In this document: positions 8,943-16,596 of the stretch, one piece after another
Layout: every line of letters begins with the position of its first letter
Position numbering within the stretch: position 1 is the first letter of the stretch
NCBI RefSeq assembly: GCF_000282215.1
Contig: NZ_AKJS01000141.1
Span: 1-64,000 of the forward strand
Length of the DNA: 64,000 bases
Reading direction: 5' to 3'
Origin: Pseudomonas sp. GM21
GTDB taxonomy: Bacteria > Pseudomonadota > Gammaproteobacteria > Pseudomonadales > Pseudomonadaceae
Notes under the pieces: generated by a model
The model's database searches: none
The model's input: the letters and a program-made list of their open reading frames with translations, nothing else
Told to the model about the DNA's origin: nothing
Made by a program: the position numbers and the translations under genes

Positions 8943-9158
8943 ATGGAACGTACACTCAGTTCCGACCTGTTCTTCGAAGACACTGCTGCAAAAACCCAGG
9001 CTTCCATGCCTCTGCGCGTTATCGCCAACCTGATGCTGTGGCAGCGCCGCATCTCCAGCCGCCATCAACTGGCTCGCCTGGATTCGCGTCTGCTGGCTGA
9101 CGCAGGGATTAGCGAAGCACAGCGTTACGAAGAGCTGAGCAAGCCATTCTGGCGCTAA
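8943..9158 (+). CDS. DUF1127 domain small protein
   Basis: A 71-residue basic protein with the DUF1127 core LMLWQRRISSRHQLARLD and the ending DSRLLADAGISEAQRYEELSKPFW. DUF1127 proteins are short, often stress- or phosphate-regulated, and some bind RNA in alphaproteobacteria; in Pseudomonas the function is not established. The ATG at 8943 is chosen over 8934 because the GGAAGGA site (8928-8934) is then well spaced. The upstream gap contains the motif cluster described separately, so it is probably tightly controlled. A terminator follows. Confidence 0.85.
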   Translation: MERTLSSDLFFEDTAAKTQASMPLRVIANLMLWQRRISSRHQLARLDSRLLADAGISEAQRYEELSKPFWR

Positions 9159-9215
9159 GTTAGCGTCGCTGGCCCTGACCTATCGGGTCCACTGCCAGCA
9201 ATCCAGATTGAAAAA

Positions 9216-9251
9216 ACAAAGCCCGTCGTGGGAAACCACGACGGGCTTTGT
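9216..9251. terminator. Strong hairpin terminator after the DUF1127 gene
   Basis: A 16-bp perfect stem ACAAAGCCCGTCGTGG with a GAAA loop, followed on the plus strand by TCGTTTTCGTGTTTTT and preceded by AAAAAA, so it could work in both directions. It lies about 60 bases after the DUF1127 stop codon. Confidence 0.88.
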
Positions 9252-9330
9252 CGTTTTCGTGTTTTTCTCCCCAAAACAACCGCCCCCACGGCATACAGAT
9301 ACAGTTCTTCTAACCCAATATTTGTACAGT

Positions 9331-9350
9331 ACACTTTCAATAGAAAGTGT
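9331..9350. promoter_or_regulatory. Palindrome ACACTTTC-AATA-GAAAGTGT before the first DUF2388 gene
   Basis: An inverted repeat with two 8-bp arms and a 4-bp centre, lying about 150 bp upstream of the DUF2388 start. GTACAGT and ATACAGATACAGTT motifs just to its left (9293-9330) resemble those before the DUF1127 gene. It could be an operator, or a hairpin in the leader transcript; no T-run follows. Confidence 0.4.
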
Positions 9351-9498
9351 CTGCTTAGCCATGAATGACTGACTGAACAGACCGGACAGTGCGAAAGAAT
9401 AAAAGCAGGCCTAATATCAAACCAGAACGTGGCGAGCGGTGTCTGATCCAGTTGCTACCTCACCACCTCACAATCGATTTATCCAAAGGAGTTACCCC

Positions 9499-9816
9499 AT
9501 GTCCCGACTTCGCCTGCTCAGCGCTGCAGCCCTGCTTGCCGTGGCTGCCAATTCCCACGCCACCAGTTTTATCGTGACCACCGATGCTGTCGTAAACGCA
9601 CTCAAAGCCACGTCAGATGCAACGTCCAATGTCACGTCTTCGTTCAAGGACGACAAGATTGTCTTGGCTGCCCGTGATGATGCCGCCAGCTTCGTTGCCA
9701 GCGAAGGGTCCATCCGGGGGGTGAAACTCGAAAGCGCCCTCGATCACATTCGCCATCAGGCCCCACAACTGAATGCAACAGACGCACAGTTGGCGCAGGC
9801 GATTCTGACCATTTAA
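9499..9816 (+). CDS. DUF2388 (TIGR02448) exported protein, first copy
   Basis: A 105-residue protein with a signal peptide (MSRLRLLSAAALLAVAANSHA, cut after AHA) and a mature part rich in Ser, Thr and Asp. The signature DDAASFVASEGSIRGVKLESAL is that of the Pseudomonas-specific DUF2388 family, whose function is unknown. The ATG at 9499 has AAAGGA upstream; the in-frame ATG at 9439 would bury the signal peptide. It starts a run of DUF2388 genes that leads into the DUF4105 gene, so these may work together in the periplasm. Confidence 0.85.
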   Translation: MSRLRLLSAAALLAVAANSHATSFIVTTDAVVNALKATSDATSNVTSSFKDDKIVLAARDDAASFVASEGSIRGVKLESALDHIRHQAPQLNATDAQLAQAILTI

Positions 9817-9830
9817 GCGATAGCACTGAC

Positions 9831-10022
9831 GTGGGACACGCCCTGCGTGTCCCCATGTTTCGGCACTGCCTGCTTTTTACTAAAGGCACTGAGGCCGGTG
9901 GTTATGGCTCCAGTCTGGTGACCTCCGCGCCCTTCGACCGTAAACTGCTGCTCGCCACTCATACCCAGCCAAAACTTCATGCAAGCGACCTTGAACTGGC
10001 GCAAGCAATTCTCGTCCAATAG
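9831..10022 (+). pseudogene. Probable remnant of a further DUF2388 gene
   Basis: The open frame here encodes 63 residues with no signal peptide and no ribosome site. Its last part, QPKLHASDLELAQAILVQ, matches the C-termini of the two intact neighbours (APQLNATDAQLAQAILTI and ARDASDQVLAEAILAL), while the signature DDAASFVAS segment is missing. It lies exactly between the two intact copies. I read it as a third tandem copy that lost its 5' part; a short unrelated gene is the alternative. Confidence 0.45.
9833..9853 (+). terminator. Hairpin between DUF2388 copies
   Basis: GGGACACG-CCCTG-CGTGTCCC, an 8-bp perfect stem with a 5-nt loop, 17 bases after the stop of the first DUF2388 gene. There is no real T-run, so it may weaken rather than end transcription, or protect the message. 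Confidence 0.4.
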
Positions 10023-10049
10023 TTATCCCTGTTTCCCCGGAGTCGTTCC

Positions 10050-10370
10050 ATGCGTAACCCGCTGATTGCTGCCACCCTTGGCCTGCTGTTGTTGGCCGAT
10101 GTGGCCCAGGCCCAAACCCTGGTTGCCACCAGTAACATTCTCATTCGTGCCACCCAGCGCACGCTTGATTTCACCTCTGATACCACCACGTCCATCCGTG
10201 ACTCGAAGATCATTCGCGAGGCACACGACGATGCAGCGAGTTTCGTCGCCAGCAATGGCGATATCCGCGGAGCGCACCTTGAAGCAGCTTTCATTACCCT
10301 GCGCGATCGCGTGCCGCAAGCGCGGGACGCCAGTGACCAGGTACTCGCCGAAGCCATCCTCGCACTGTGA
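10050..10370 (+). CDS. DUF2388 (TIGR02448) exported protein, second intact copy
   Basis: A 106-residue exported protein with signal peptide MRNPLIAATLGLLLLADVAQA and the family signature HDDAASFVASNGDIRGAHLE. It resembles the first copy over the whole mature length (shared pattern: Thr-rich strand, SFKDDK/SIRDSK, DDAASFVAS, and a final AEAIL or AQAIL). A CGGAG site precedes the ATG. Its TGA overlaps the GTG start of the DUF4105 gene (GTGA), so the two are translationally coupled, which is good evidence of linked function. Confidence 0.85.
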   Translation: MRNPLIAATLGLLLLADVAQAQTLVATSNILIRATQRTLDFTSDTTTSIRDSKIIREAHDDAASFVASNGDIRGAHLEAAFITLRDRVPQARDASDQVLAEAILAL

Positions 10371-12328
10371 GGCCGTCAGCCGCCTGGCTGCTGGCCGGGG
10401 TCATGATGCTGTTCGGCAGCACGGCCAACGCCAGCCTGCAATTGCAGCTCATGACGCAAGGTCTTAGCCCGGCTCAACAGCAAGCCAGTCAGGCACTGCT
10501 CGATGAAGCCATGCAGGCGCTGCCGCCGCGGTTCATCGAGCAACTGGATCGGCGTATTGATGTCGACTGGACCGCTGACATGCCGAGCAATGCCTACGGC
10601 CAGGCGTCGCTGGTATCCAGACTCGACTTGAACCGTAACCTGCTCGCCAGCCTCACCGATGGCAGTGCCGCAAGCAAGAAGACCAATCGCCCTCATGGCA
10701 CTGTCCGCCGTGAAATGCTCGCCACGGTGCTGCACGAACTCACCCACATTTACGATCGCTCGCGCCTGTGGCCAGACGCTGAGCGCAAACTGATTCAACA
10801 CTGCACCCGGCGCAGCAGCAGCTCAGGACTGGTAGGGATTCCCGATCAGTGCCGTGGCCAGACCAATCGACGCTTTACTCTCAGCGACGATCCTCGCCTG
10901 CTCGACCTTGCAGGCTGGCCACAATATGTCGGCCGTCGCGGCGAGCGTGAACAGCACAACCGACAGATCGCCCGCAGCCCGGACATTTACGAAACGAGCA
11001 GTCCGAAAGAGTTCGTCGCGGTCAACATAGAGTATTTCCTCCTCGACCCGAGCTATGCCTGTCGCCGTCCGGCGCTGTATCGCTACTACCAGGAACACTT
11101 TGGCTGGGCACCGGCGTCCAAAGACACCTGCGCCAACACCGTCGCCTTCCTCAACGCCGGCAATGACTTCGCCAAGCAACCCTTGGGGCAGGTCGATCCG
11201 GAACGGGTCTACGCCATCGACTATCTGCTGGCCGAAGCCAATCAGAACTGGGTCAGCCGCTGGGGCCACAGCATGTTGCGCTTGGTCATATGTGCACCCG
11301 GGCGACCACGAGGCCCTGACTGCCGTCTTGATCTTGACCAGCATCTGGCCTTGTCCTACCGCGCCTTTGTCGGTGACGTGCAGCTTTCGAGTTGGGGCGG
11401 ACTTGTCGGAAAATACCCGTCGCGCCTGTTTGTCCTGCCGCTCTCCCAGGTCATCGACGAATACACCAAGACCGAACTGCGCAGTGTGGCCTCGGTGCCG
11501 CTGAACCTGTCGCGCAGCGAAATCGAAGGTATCGTGGAACATGCCGCCGAGATGCACTGGAGTTACGACGGCAATTACTTTTTCCTGTCGAACAACTGTG
11601 CGGTAGAAGACCTGAAACTGCTACGCAGCGCCACCAACCATCCACAACTGGTCGGGCTGGATAACATCATGCCAAACGGCCTGCTGGCAGTGCTCAAAGG
11701 TCGCGGACTGGCAGATACCAGCGTGCTTGACGACCCACGCGAAGCGCTCCGGCTGGGCTATCGTTTCGATTCCTTTCGCGACCGGTATCAGGCCATGTTC
11801 GATGTGCTGAAAAAGCGCGTGCCGATCAAGCAGGACAAAGTCGAAGACTGGCTGGCATTGAAAGCGGTTGAGCGCCGGCAATGGTTCGAACAGGCAGACC
11901 TGCGCGCCAGTGCCGCATTGCTGCTGTTGGAGCAGGCAGCCTTCCGCCAACAAATGCTGTTGGCCCAGGACGAAGTAAAACAGCGCTACCTCGGCGCTCG
12001 GAATCTGAAAAACGGCGGCATGGACAAGGCCGATGCGGCCTTGCAACAGATTCTCGCCAATAGCGGCTACCTTAGCCGTCCGGCTGAATTGCTCGGTAGC
12101 GGCGGATATGGATTGCCCCAACCTAGCGAGTGGCAACGCCTGGAGTCGGAGAGCAACCAGCGCCAAAAGCAGTTGCTGGCGCTGACGGGGGACCTGGACA
12201 AAGAAGTGCGGGCGCTGCTCGACCCGGATCGCGCGGCCGAAATGGCCGCCAATGAAGCCAACTTGAGGCAAGTTGGCGAGCATTTGAGGAAACTGCACAA
12301 AGCAGCAGGCGGGTTGGAACTGCCGTAG
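10367..12328 (+). CDS. DUF4105 protein with HExxH and Cys/His centres, exported
   Basis: A 653-residue protein with signal peptide MRPSAAWLLAGVMMLFGSTANA, starting at GTG in a GTGA overlap with the DUF2388 gene. Residues about 20-280 carry HELTHIYDR (His123, Glu124, His127) and a later KEFVAVNIEYF, which looks like a zinc-peptidase site with its third ligand. Residues about 290-450 match DUF4105 (Lnb N-terminal periplasmic domain), with His301 in SRWGHSMLRL and Cys411 in FLSNNCAVED, a pair like permuted NlpC/P60 papain-like enzymes. The remaining third is helical. Two possible hydrolase centres suggest action on peptidoglycan or envelope proteins; this is inferred, no substrate is known. Confidence 0.82.
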   Translation: MRPSAAWLLAGVMMLFGSTANASLQLQLMTQGLSPAQQQASQALLDEAMQALPPRFIEQLDRRIDVDWTADMPSNAYGQASLVSRLDLNRNLLASLTDGSAASKKTNRPHGTVRREMLATVLHELTHIYDRSRLWPDAERKLIQHCTRRSSSSGLVGIPDQCRGQTNRRFTLSDDPRLLDLAGWPQYVGRRGEREQHNRQIARSPDIYETSSPKEFVAVNIEYFLLDPSYACRRPALYRYYQEHFGWAPASKDTCANTVAFLNAGNDFAKQPLGQVDPERVYAIDYLLAEANQNWVSRWGHSMLRLVICAPGRPRGPDCRLDLDQHLALSYRAFVGDVQLSSWGGLVGKYPSRLFVLPLSQVIDEYTKTELRSVASVPLNLSRSEIEGIVEHAAEMHWSYDGNYFFLSNNCAVEDLKLLRSATNHPQLVGLDNIMPNGLLAVLKGRGLADTSVLDDPREALRLGYRFDSFRDRYQAMFDVLKKRVPIKQDKVEDWLALKAVERRQWFEQADLRASAALLLLEQAAFRQQMLLAQDEVKQRYLGARNLKNGGMDKADAALQQILANSGYLSRPAELLGSGGYGLPQPSEWQRLESESNQRQKQLLALTGDLDKEVRALLDPDRAAEMAANEANLRQVGEHLRKLHKAAGGLELP

Positions 12329-12329
12329 A

Positions 12330-12366
12330 AAAAAGGGCTTCAGAACACAGTTCTGAAGCCCTTTGT
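12330..12366. terminator. Bidirectional terminator between the DUF4105 gene and trpA
   Basis: A 15-bp stem AAAGGGCTTCAGAAC with a 4-nt loop, T-rich after it on the plus strand and with a run of A residues before it (a T-run on the minus strand). It ends both the DUF4105 gene and the convergent trpBA operon. Confidence 0.9.
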
Positions 12367-12423
12367 CTTGCTGTTTACTCTGTGCCGCGAGGCTCTAATT
12401 CCTCTGCAACAGCAACTTTACCT

Positions 12424-13236
12424 TCAGCTGACCCGTGCTTGACGCACACCTTCTGCCAGCGCAGCGCAAAGGCTCAGTACGCCATCAATCGCCTGATCCG
12501 GTGTCGTAGCGTTGGCGATGTGATCGATCAACGCCGACCCCACAACCACACCGTCTGCCAGACGAGCAATGGAAGCGGCCTGCTCCGGGGTACGAATGCC
12601 GAAACCGATGCTGATCGGCAAATCAGTGTGGCGACGCAAACGGGCAACTGCCTCTTCAACGTGTTCCAGAGTCGCTGCACCTGCACCGGTCACACCGGCC
12701 ACCGACACGTAGTACACGAAACCGGAGCTGCCGTTCAGAACGGTTGGAAGACGCACGTCATCGGTGGTCGGTGTGGTCAGGCGGATGAAATCCAGGCCCG
12801 CTGCCTGAGCCGGGTCGCACAATTCACCGTTATGTTCCGGTGGCAAGTCGACCACGATCAAACCATCAACACCGGCCTCTTTGGCGTCGGCGATGAAGCG
12901 CGGCACGCCGTACATGTGGATCGGGTTGAAGTAACCCATCAGCACCAGCGGAGTCTCGCTGTTGCCTTCACGGAACTCTCGAACCATTTGCAGGGTTTTC
13001 GCCAGGTTCTGTTTGGCGCCCAAGGCGCGAATGTTGGCCAGCTGGATCGCCGGGCCATCGGCCATCGGATCGGTGAAGGGCATGCCCAATTCGATCACGT
13101 CGGCGCCAGCAGCGGGCAAGCCTTTGAGGATCGCCAGGGAAGTGTCGTAGCTCGGGTCACCAGCGGTGACGAAGGTCACCAGGGCGGCGCGATTCTGTTC
13201 TTTAAGTTCGGCAAAGCGCGTTTGCAGGCGGCTCAT
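12424..13236 (-). CDS. trpA: Tryptophan synthase alpha chain
   Basis: The TIM-barrel alpha subunit (270 residues), which splits indole-3-glycerol phosphate into indole and glyceraldehyde 3-phosphate. The catalytic Glu lies in VIELGMPFTDPMADGP, and the phosphate-binding stretch FGIRTPEQAA is near the C-terminus. It overlaps the trpB stop by ATGA, as expected for a co-translated pair that forms the alpha2-beta2 tunnel complex. Pseudomonas keeps trpBA apart from other trp genes, under TrpI. Confidence 0.97.
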   Translation of the reverse strand: MSRLQTRFAELKEQNRAALVTFVTAGDPSYDTSLAILKGLPAAGADVIELGMPFTDPMADGPAIQLANIRALGAKQNLAKTLQMVREFREGNSETPLVLMGYFNPIHMYGVPRFIADAKEAGVDGLIVVDLPPEHNGELCDPAQAAGLDFIRLTTPTTDDVRLPTVLNGSSGFVYYVSVAGVTGAGAATLEHVEEAVARLRRHTDLPISIGFGIRTPEQAASIARLADGVVVGSALIDHIANATTPDQAIDGVLSLCAALAEGVRQARVS

Positions 13237-14471
13237 CAGTGTTTCTCCTGCTTCGATTGCTCTTGTTGAGAGTGTTCCATGTGGTGCATTACGGTCTGCA
13301 TGTCTTTGTCGCCACGGCCCGACAGGTTGACCACCATCAGGTGATCTTTCGGCAGGGTCGGCGCGCGTTTAAACACTTCGGCCAGGGCGTGGGCGCTTTC
13401 CAATGCAGGAATAATCCCTTCCAGGCGGCAGCATTTGTGGAACGCGTCGAGAGCCTCGTCGTCGGTCACTGAGGTGTACTGAACGCGGCCGATGTCATGC
13501 AACCAAGCATGTTCCGGGCCGATACCTGGATAGTCGAGGCCGGCGGAAATCGAGTGGGCGTCGATGATCTGGCCATCGTCGTCCTGCAACAGGAAGGTAC
13601 GGTTGCCGTGCAACACGCCCGGCACGCCGCCGTTCAGGCTGGCCGCGTGCTTGCCGGTTTCGATACCGTAACCGGCGGCTTCCACGCCAATGATCTCGAC
13701 ACTCTTGTCGTCAAGGAACGGGTGGAACAGGCCCATGGCGTTGGAGCCACCACCGATGCACGCCACCAGGCTGTCCGGCAGACGGCCTTCCTGAGCTTGC
13801 AACTGATCACGGGTTTCCTTGCCGATCACGGCCTGGAAGTCGCGAACCATGGCTGGATAAGGGTGCGGACCGGCCACAGTGCCGATCAGATAGAAGGTGC
13901 TGTCGACGTTGGTCACCCAGTCACGCAGCGCTTCGTTCATCGCGTCTTTCAGGGTGCCGGTGCCAGCCACGACAGGGATCACTTCAGCACCCAGCAGCTT
14001 CATGCGGAACACGTTGGCTTGCTGACGCTCGATGTCGGTGGTGCCCATGTAGATCACGCAGTCGAGACCAAAGCGCGCCGCCACGGTGGCCGTCGCCACG
14101 CCGTGCATGCCCGCGCCAGTCTCGGCGATGATGCGTTTCTTACCCATGCGCCGTGCCAGCAGGATCTGGCCGATGCAGTTATTGATCTTGTGCGCGCCGG
14201 TGTGGTTCAGCTCTTCGCGCTTGAGATAAATCTTCGCGCCGCCGCAGAACTCGGTCAGGCGTTCGGCGTAATACAGCGGGCTTGGACGTCCGACGTAGTC
14301 TCGCTGGAAGTAGGCCAATTCTTCTTTGAACGCCGGATCTTCCTTGGCCGCTTCGTATTCGCGGGCCAGGTCGAGGATCAACGGCATCAGGGTTTCGGCG
14401 ACGTAGCGGCCGCCGAACGCGCCAAACAGGCCGTTGGCGTCGGGGCCGTTGCGCAGATTAGTCTGAGTCAT
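13236..14471 (-). CDS. trpB: Tryptophan synthase beta chain
   Basis: PLP enzyme of 411 residues that joins indole and serine to give tryptophan. PLP-binding Lys95 lies in NHTGAHKINN, and the phosphate-cradle loop is CIGGGSNAMG. The N-terminus NGLFGAFGGRYVAETL is conserved. First gene of trpBA, transcribed away from trpI across 126 bp. Its C-terminal tail is rich in Gln, Ser, Lys and His, a poorly conserved end. Confidence 0.97.
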   Translation of the reverse strand: MTQTNLRNGPDANGLFGAFGGRYVAETLMPLILDLAREYEAAKEDPAFKEELAYFQRDYVGRPSPLYYAERLTEFCGGAKIYLKREELNHTGAHKINNCIGQILLARRMGKKRIIAETGAGMHGVATATVAARFGLDCVIYMGTTDIERQQANVFRMKLLGAEVIPVVAGTGTLKDAMNEALRDWVTNVDSTFYLIGTVAGPHPYPAMVRDFQAVIGKETRDQLQAQEGRLPDSLVACIGGGSNAMGLFHPFLDDKSVEIIGVEAAGYGIETGKHAASLNGGVPGVLHGNRTFLLQDDDGQIIDAHSISAGLDYPGIGPEHAWLHDIGRVQYTSVTDDEALDAFHKCCRLEGIIPALESAHALAEVFKRAPTLPKDHLMVVNLSGRGDKDMQTVMHHMEHSQQEQSKQEKH

Positions 14472-14525
14472 GGGTCGCTCCGGTTGAATGGGTGAGATGA
14501 TGCTTGTGAAGAGAGAGTGGGCTTA

Positions 14526-14564
14526 ACTCTACCCCTGACAGCCCAACCTGAAAACCGATAAGAT
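14526..14564. promoter_or_regulatory. Overlapping face-to-face promoters of trpBA and trpI
   Basis: On the plus strand CTGACA (14535-14540), 18 bp, TAAGAT (14559-14564) fits a trpI promoter. On the minus strand TTTTCA (complement of 14549-14554), 17 bp, TAGAGT (complement of 14526-14531) fits a weak trpBA promoter. The two overlap, as described for P. aeruginosa, where TrpI with indoleglycerol phosphate activates trpBA and represses itself; the TrpI site would be near 14550-14597. Confidence 0.5.
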
Positions 14565-14597
14565 CGCCACAACCTGTCAGGAAAACTCACAGATCAT

Positions 14598-15515
14598 ATG
14601 AGCCACGACCTTCCCCCGCTGAACGCACTTCGTGCTTTCGAAGCCACTGCCCGACTGAACAGCGTCAGCCAGGCCGCCGAACAGCTGCACGTCACCCATG
14701 GCGCGGTCAGCCGGCAGCTCAAGGTGCTCGAAGAACACCTCGGTGTCAGCCTGTTCATCAAGGACGGTCGCGGCCTTAAACTCACAGATTCCGGTATTCG
14801 GTTGCGCGATGCCAGCGGTGAAGCGTTCGAACGCTTACGGACAGTCTGTGCAGAGCTGACGCAAAGCACCGCCAACGCGCCCTTTGTGCTTGGCTGCTCG
14901 GGAAGTCTGCTCGCGCGCTGGTTTATTCCACGCCTGGGACGGCTGAATGCGGACCTGCCGGATTTACGTCTGCACCTGTCAGCCGGAGAAGGCGATCTCG
15001 ATCCGCGTCGGCCGGGGCTCGATGCGTTACTGGTATTTGCAGAGCCACCATGGCCAGCGGACATGCAGGTCTATGAATTGACCAGCGAACGGATCGGCCC
15101 GGTCATGAGCCCACGATTTGCCGGCTACGATAGGTTGCAAGGCGCACCGGCCATGGCGCTGCTGAACGAGCCATTACTACACACCACCTCACGCCCACAA
15201 GCGTGGCCGAGCTGGGCGCAGCAAAGCGGCCTCGACGCCAAAGCGTTGAAATACGGTCAGGGTTTTGAGCATTTGTATTACTTGCTGGAAGCCGCAGTGG
15301 CCGGCCTCGGGGTGGCAATTGCACCGGAGCCGCTGGTGGCCGAAGACGTGAAGGCCGGTCGCCTGGTTGCGCCATGGGGTTTCAGTGAAACCCCGGCGCA
15401 ACTGGCGTTGTGGCTACCCAAGCGTGCCGCGGACGGGCGGGCTCGGCAACTGGCGCAGTGGCTCAAGAACGAACTGCACCCAGCGGATCAGTTCCCGCGT
15501 TTGCACAGCAGATAG
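14598..15515 (+). CDS. trpI: LysR-family activator of trpBA
   Basis: A 305-residue LysR regulator with helix-turn-helix NSVSQAAEQLHVTHGAVSRQL and the effector domain motif LLARWFIPRLGRLNADLPDL. Position and orientation, divergent from trpBA, are those of TrpI, which uses indoleglycerol phosphate as co-inducer. Its last 28 bases overlap the 3' end of the convergent DUF883 gene. Confidence 0.93.
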   Translation: MSHDLPPLNALRAFEATARLNSVSQAAEQLHVTHGAVSRQLKVLEEHLGVSLFIKDGRGLKLTDSGIRLRDASGEAFERLRTVCAELTQSTANAPFVLGCSGSLLARWFIPRLGRLNADLPDLRLHLSAGEGDLDPRRPGLDALLVFAEPPWPADMQVYELTSERIGPVMSPRFAGYDRLQGAPAMALLNEPLLHTTSRPQAWPSWAQQSGLDAKALKYGQGFEHLYYLLEAAVAGLGVAIAPEPLVAEDVKAGRLVAPWGFSETPAQLALWLPKRAADGRARQLAQWLKNELHPADQFPRLHSR

Positions 15516-15814
15516 GCCGCGAGAAGGCCCAACGCACCCACGGCAACACCGGCTGTCGTCCAAGGGTGTTCCTGAGCGTAGTCCCGCGTGGCGATTCCGG
15601 TTTCACGGGTTTTGACTTTGACGTCTTCGTACGCATCGCTGAGCAGATGACGCGAATGTTTCAGCGCACTTTCGGCGTTGGCTTTCAGGGTTTTGAGGGT
15701 TCTACGCGACTCGTCTGACGCATCATCTTTCAAGCTTTCCAACGATTTCAGCAGACTCTCGATTTCGGCTTCCATGCTTTGCAATGAGGCTTTACGTAAT
15801 GAAGTGGTGGCCAT
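15488..15814 (-). CDS. DUF883 (YqjD/ElaB-like) membrane-anchored protein
   Basis: A 108-residue protein: a long charged helix (SMEAEIESLLKSLESLKDDA onward), then HPWTTAGVAVGALGLLAAYLL, a C-terminal glycine-rich membrane anchor. The E. coli relatives YqjD and ElaB attach stationary-phase ribosomes to the inner membrane through such an anchor, and are RpoS-dependent. No promoter is clearly visible here. Its 3' end lies inside the end of trpI, so the two messages overlap in antisense. Confidence 0.87.
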   Translation of the reverse strand: MATTSLRKASLQSMEAEIESLLKSLESLKDDASDESRRTLKTLKANAESALKHSRHLLSDAYEDVKVKTRETGIATRDYAQEHPWTTAGVAVGALGLLAAYLLCKRGN

Positions 15815-15969
15815 GGTGGCTCTCCTGCATTGATTGAGTTGCGTGTGATGGTTGGGACTTCAGGGGTTGGAGAAAGTGCAGTAAATCTGTGCATCCCTAT
15901 CGGATTGGCCAACGCGAGTAAGACGAAAAATCACTGCTAGGCTGTAATTCACACCCTGAGGAGAACGCC

Positions 15970-16185
15970 ATGACTGACCATCACACCTACAAAAAAGTCG
16001 AACTGGTCGGCTCGTCCACCAGTAGCATTGAAGATGCCATCAATAACGCGCTTGCCGAAGCCAGCAAAAGCCTCAAGCTCATGGAATGGTTTGAAGTGAC
16101 TGAAACCCGCGGGCACATCAAGGACGGCAAGGCGGCCCATTTTCAGGTGACGCTCAAAGTCGGATTCCGGATTGCCAGTAGCTGA
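15970..16185 (+). CDS. Dodecin (flavin-binding)
   Basis: A 71-residue protein with the dodecin pattern: VELVGSSTSSIEDAINNALA, LKLMEWFEVTETRGHI (the Trp that stacks on flavin) and HFQVTLKVGFRI. Dodecins form hollow dodecamers that store flavin and limit its light-driven damage. GAGGAGA precedes the start. A CTAGGCT box about 30 bp upstream (within 15930-15950) resembles an RpoS-type -10, which would suit a stationary-phase gene; this is tentative. Confidence 0.93.
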   Translation: MTDHHTYKKVELVGSSTSSIEDAINNALAEASKSLKLMEWFEVTETRGHIKDGKAAHFQVTLKVGFRIASS

Positions 16186-16308
16186 GTTTGAGCTAGTCTT
16201 CTAGACTTGCGCGCTGGCCGAGTGCCATCTGGAAAGGCAAAGCGCTACATGTGTGTATCCAGCAAATGGGTGGATGCCTCTTTTGATCTGACCAGGGGAA
16301 TGCGACCG

Positions 16309-16533
16309 ATGAAGAAATTTATTTTGGCGGGTTGTTTGTTGAGCCTTGCGGGAACAGCCTTTGCCCAGGGCAAGTCTTGCGACGAGCTGAAAGCCGAAAT
16401 CGCAGCGAAACTGGATGCCAAGGGTATTGCTAATTACACGCTGGAAATTATCGAAAAAGGCGCTGCTGCTGAAGGAAAAGTCGTTGGCACCTGTGAAAAA
16501 GGCTCCAGGCAAATCGTCTACAAGCAGGGCTGA
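16309..16533 (+). CDS. DUF1161 exported small protein, first copy
   Basis: A 74-residue protein with signal peptide MKKFILAGCLLSLAGTAFA and a mature DUF1161 core KSCDELKAEIAAKLDAKGI, NYTLEIIEK and VVGTCEKGSRQIVY. Two conserved Cys probably form a disulfide in the periplasm. The ATG at 16309 is chosen over 16207 because the signal peptide begins there and AGGGGA lies upstream. The function of DUF1161 is not known. A CTAGACT box at 16201-16207 may be an RpoS-type -10. A terminator follows. Confidence 0.87.
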   Translation: MKKFILAGCLLSLAGTAFAQGKSCDELKAEIAAKLDAKGIANYTLEIIEKGAAAEGKVVGTCEKGSRQIVYKQG

Positions 16534-16547
16534 CCCTCTTCGAAACT

Positions 16548-16578
16548 GAAAAGCCGACGCAATGGCGTCGGCTTTTTT
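16548..16578. terminator. Bidirectional terminator after DUF1161 and the LLM oxidoreductase
   Basis: AAAAGCCGACGC-AATG-GCGTCGGCTTTTTT forms a 10- to 12-bp stem with T-runs on both strands. It lies between the plus-strand DUF1161 gene and the convergent minus-strand oxidoreductase. Confidence 0.93.
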
Positions 16579-16596
16579 GTGGGTGCCGTTTAAGTT

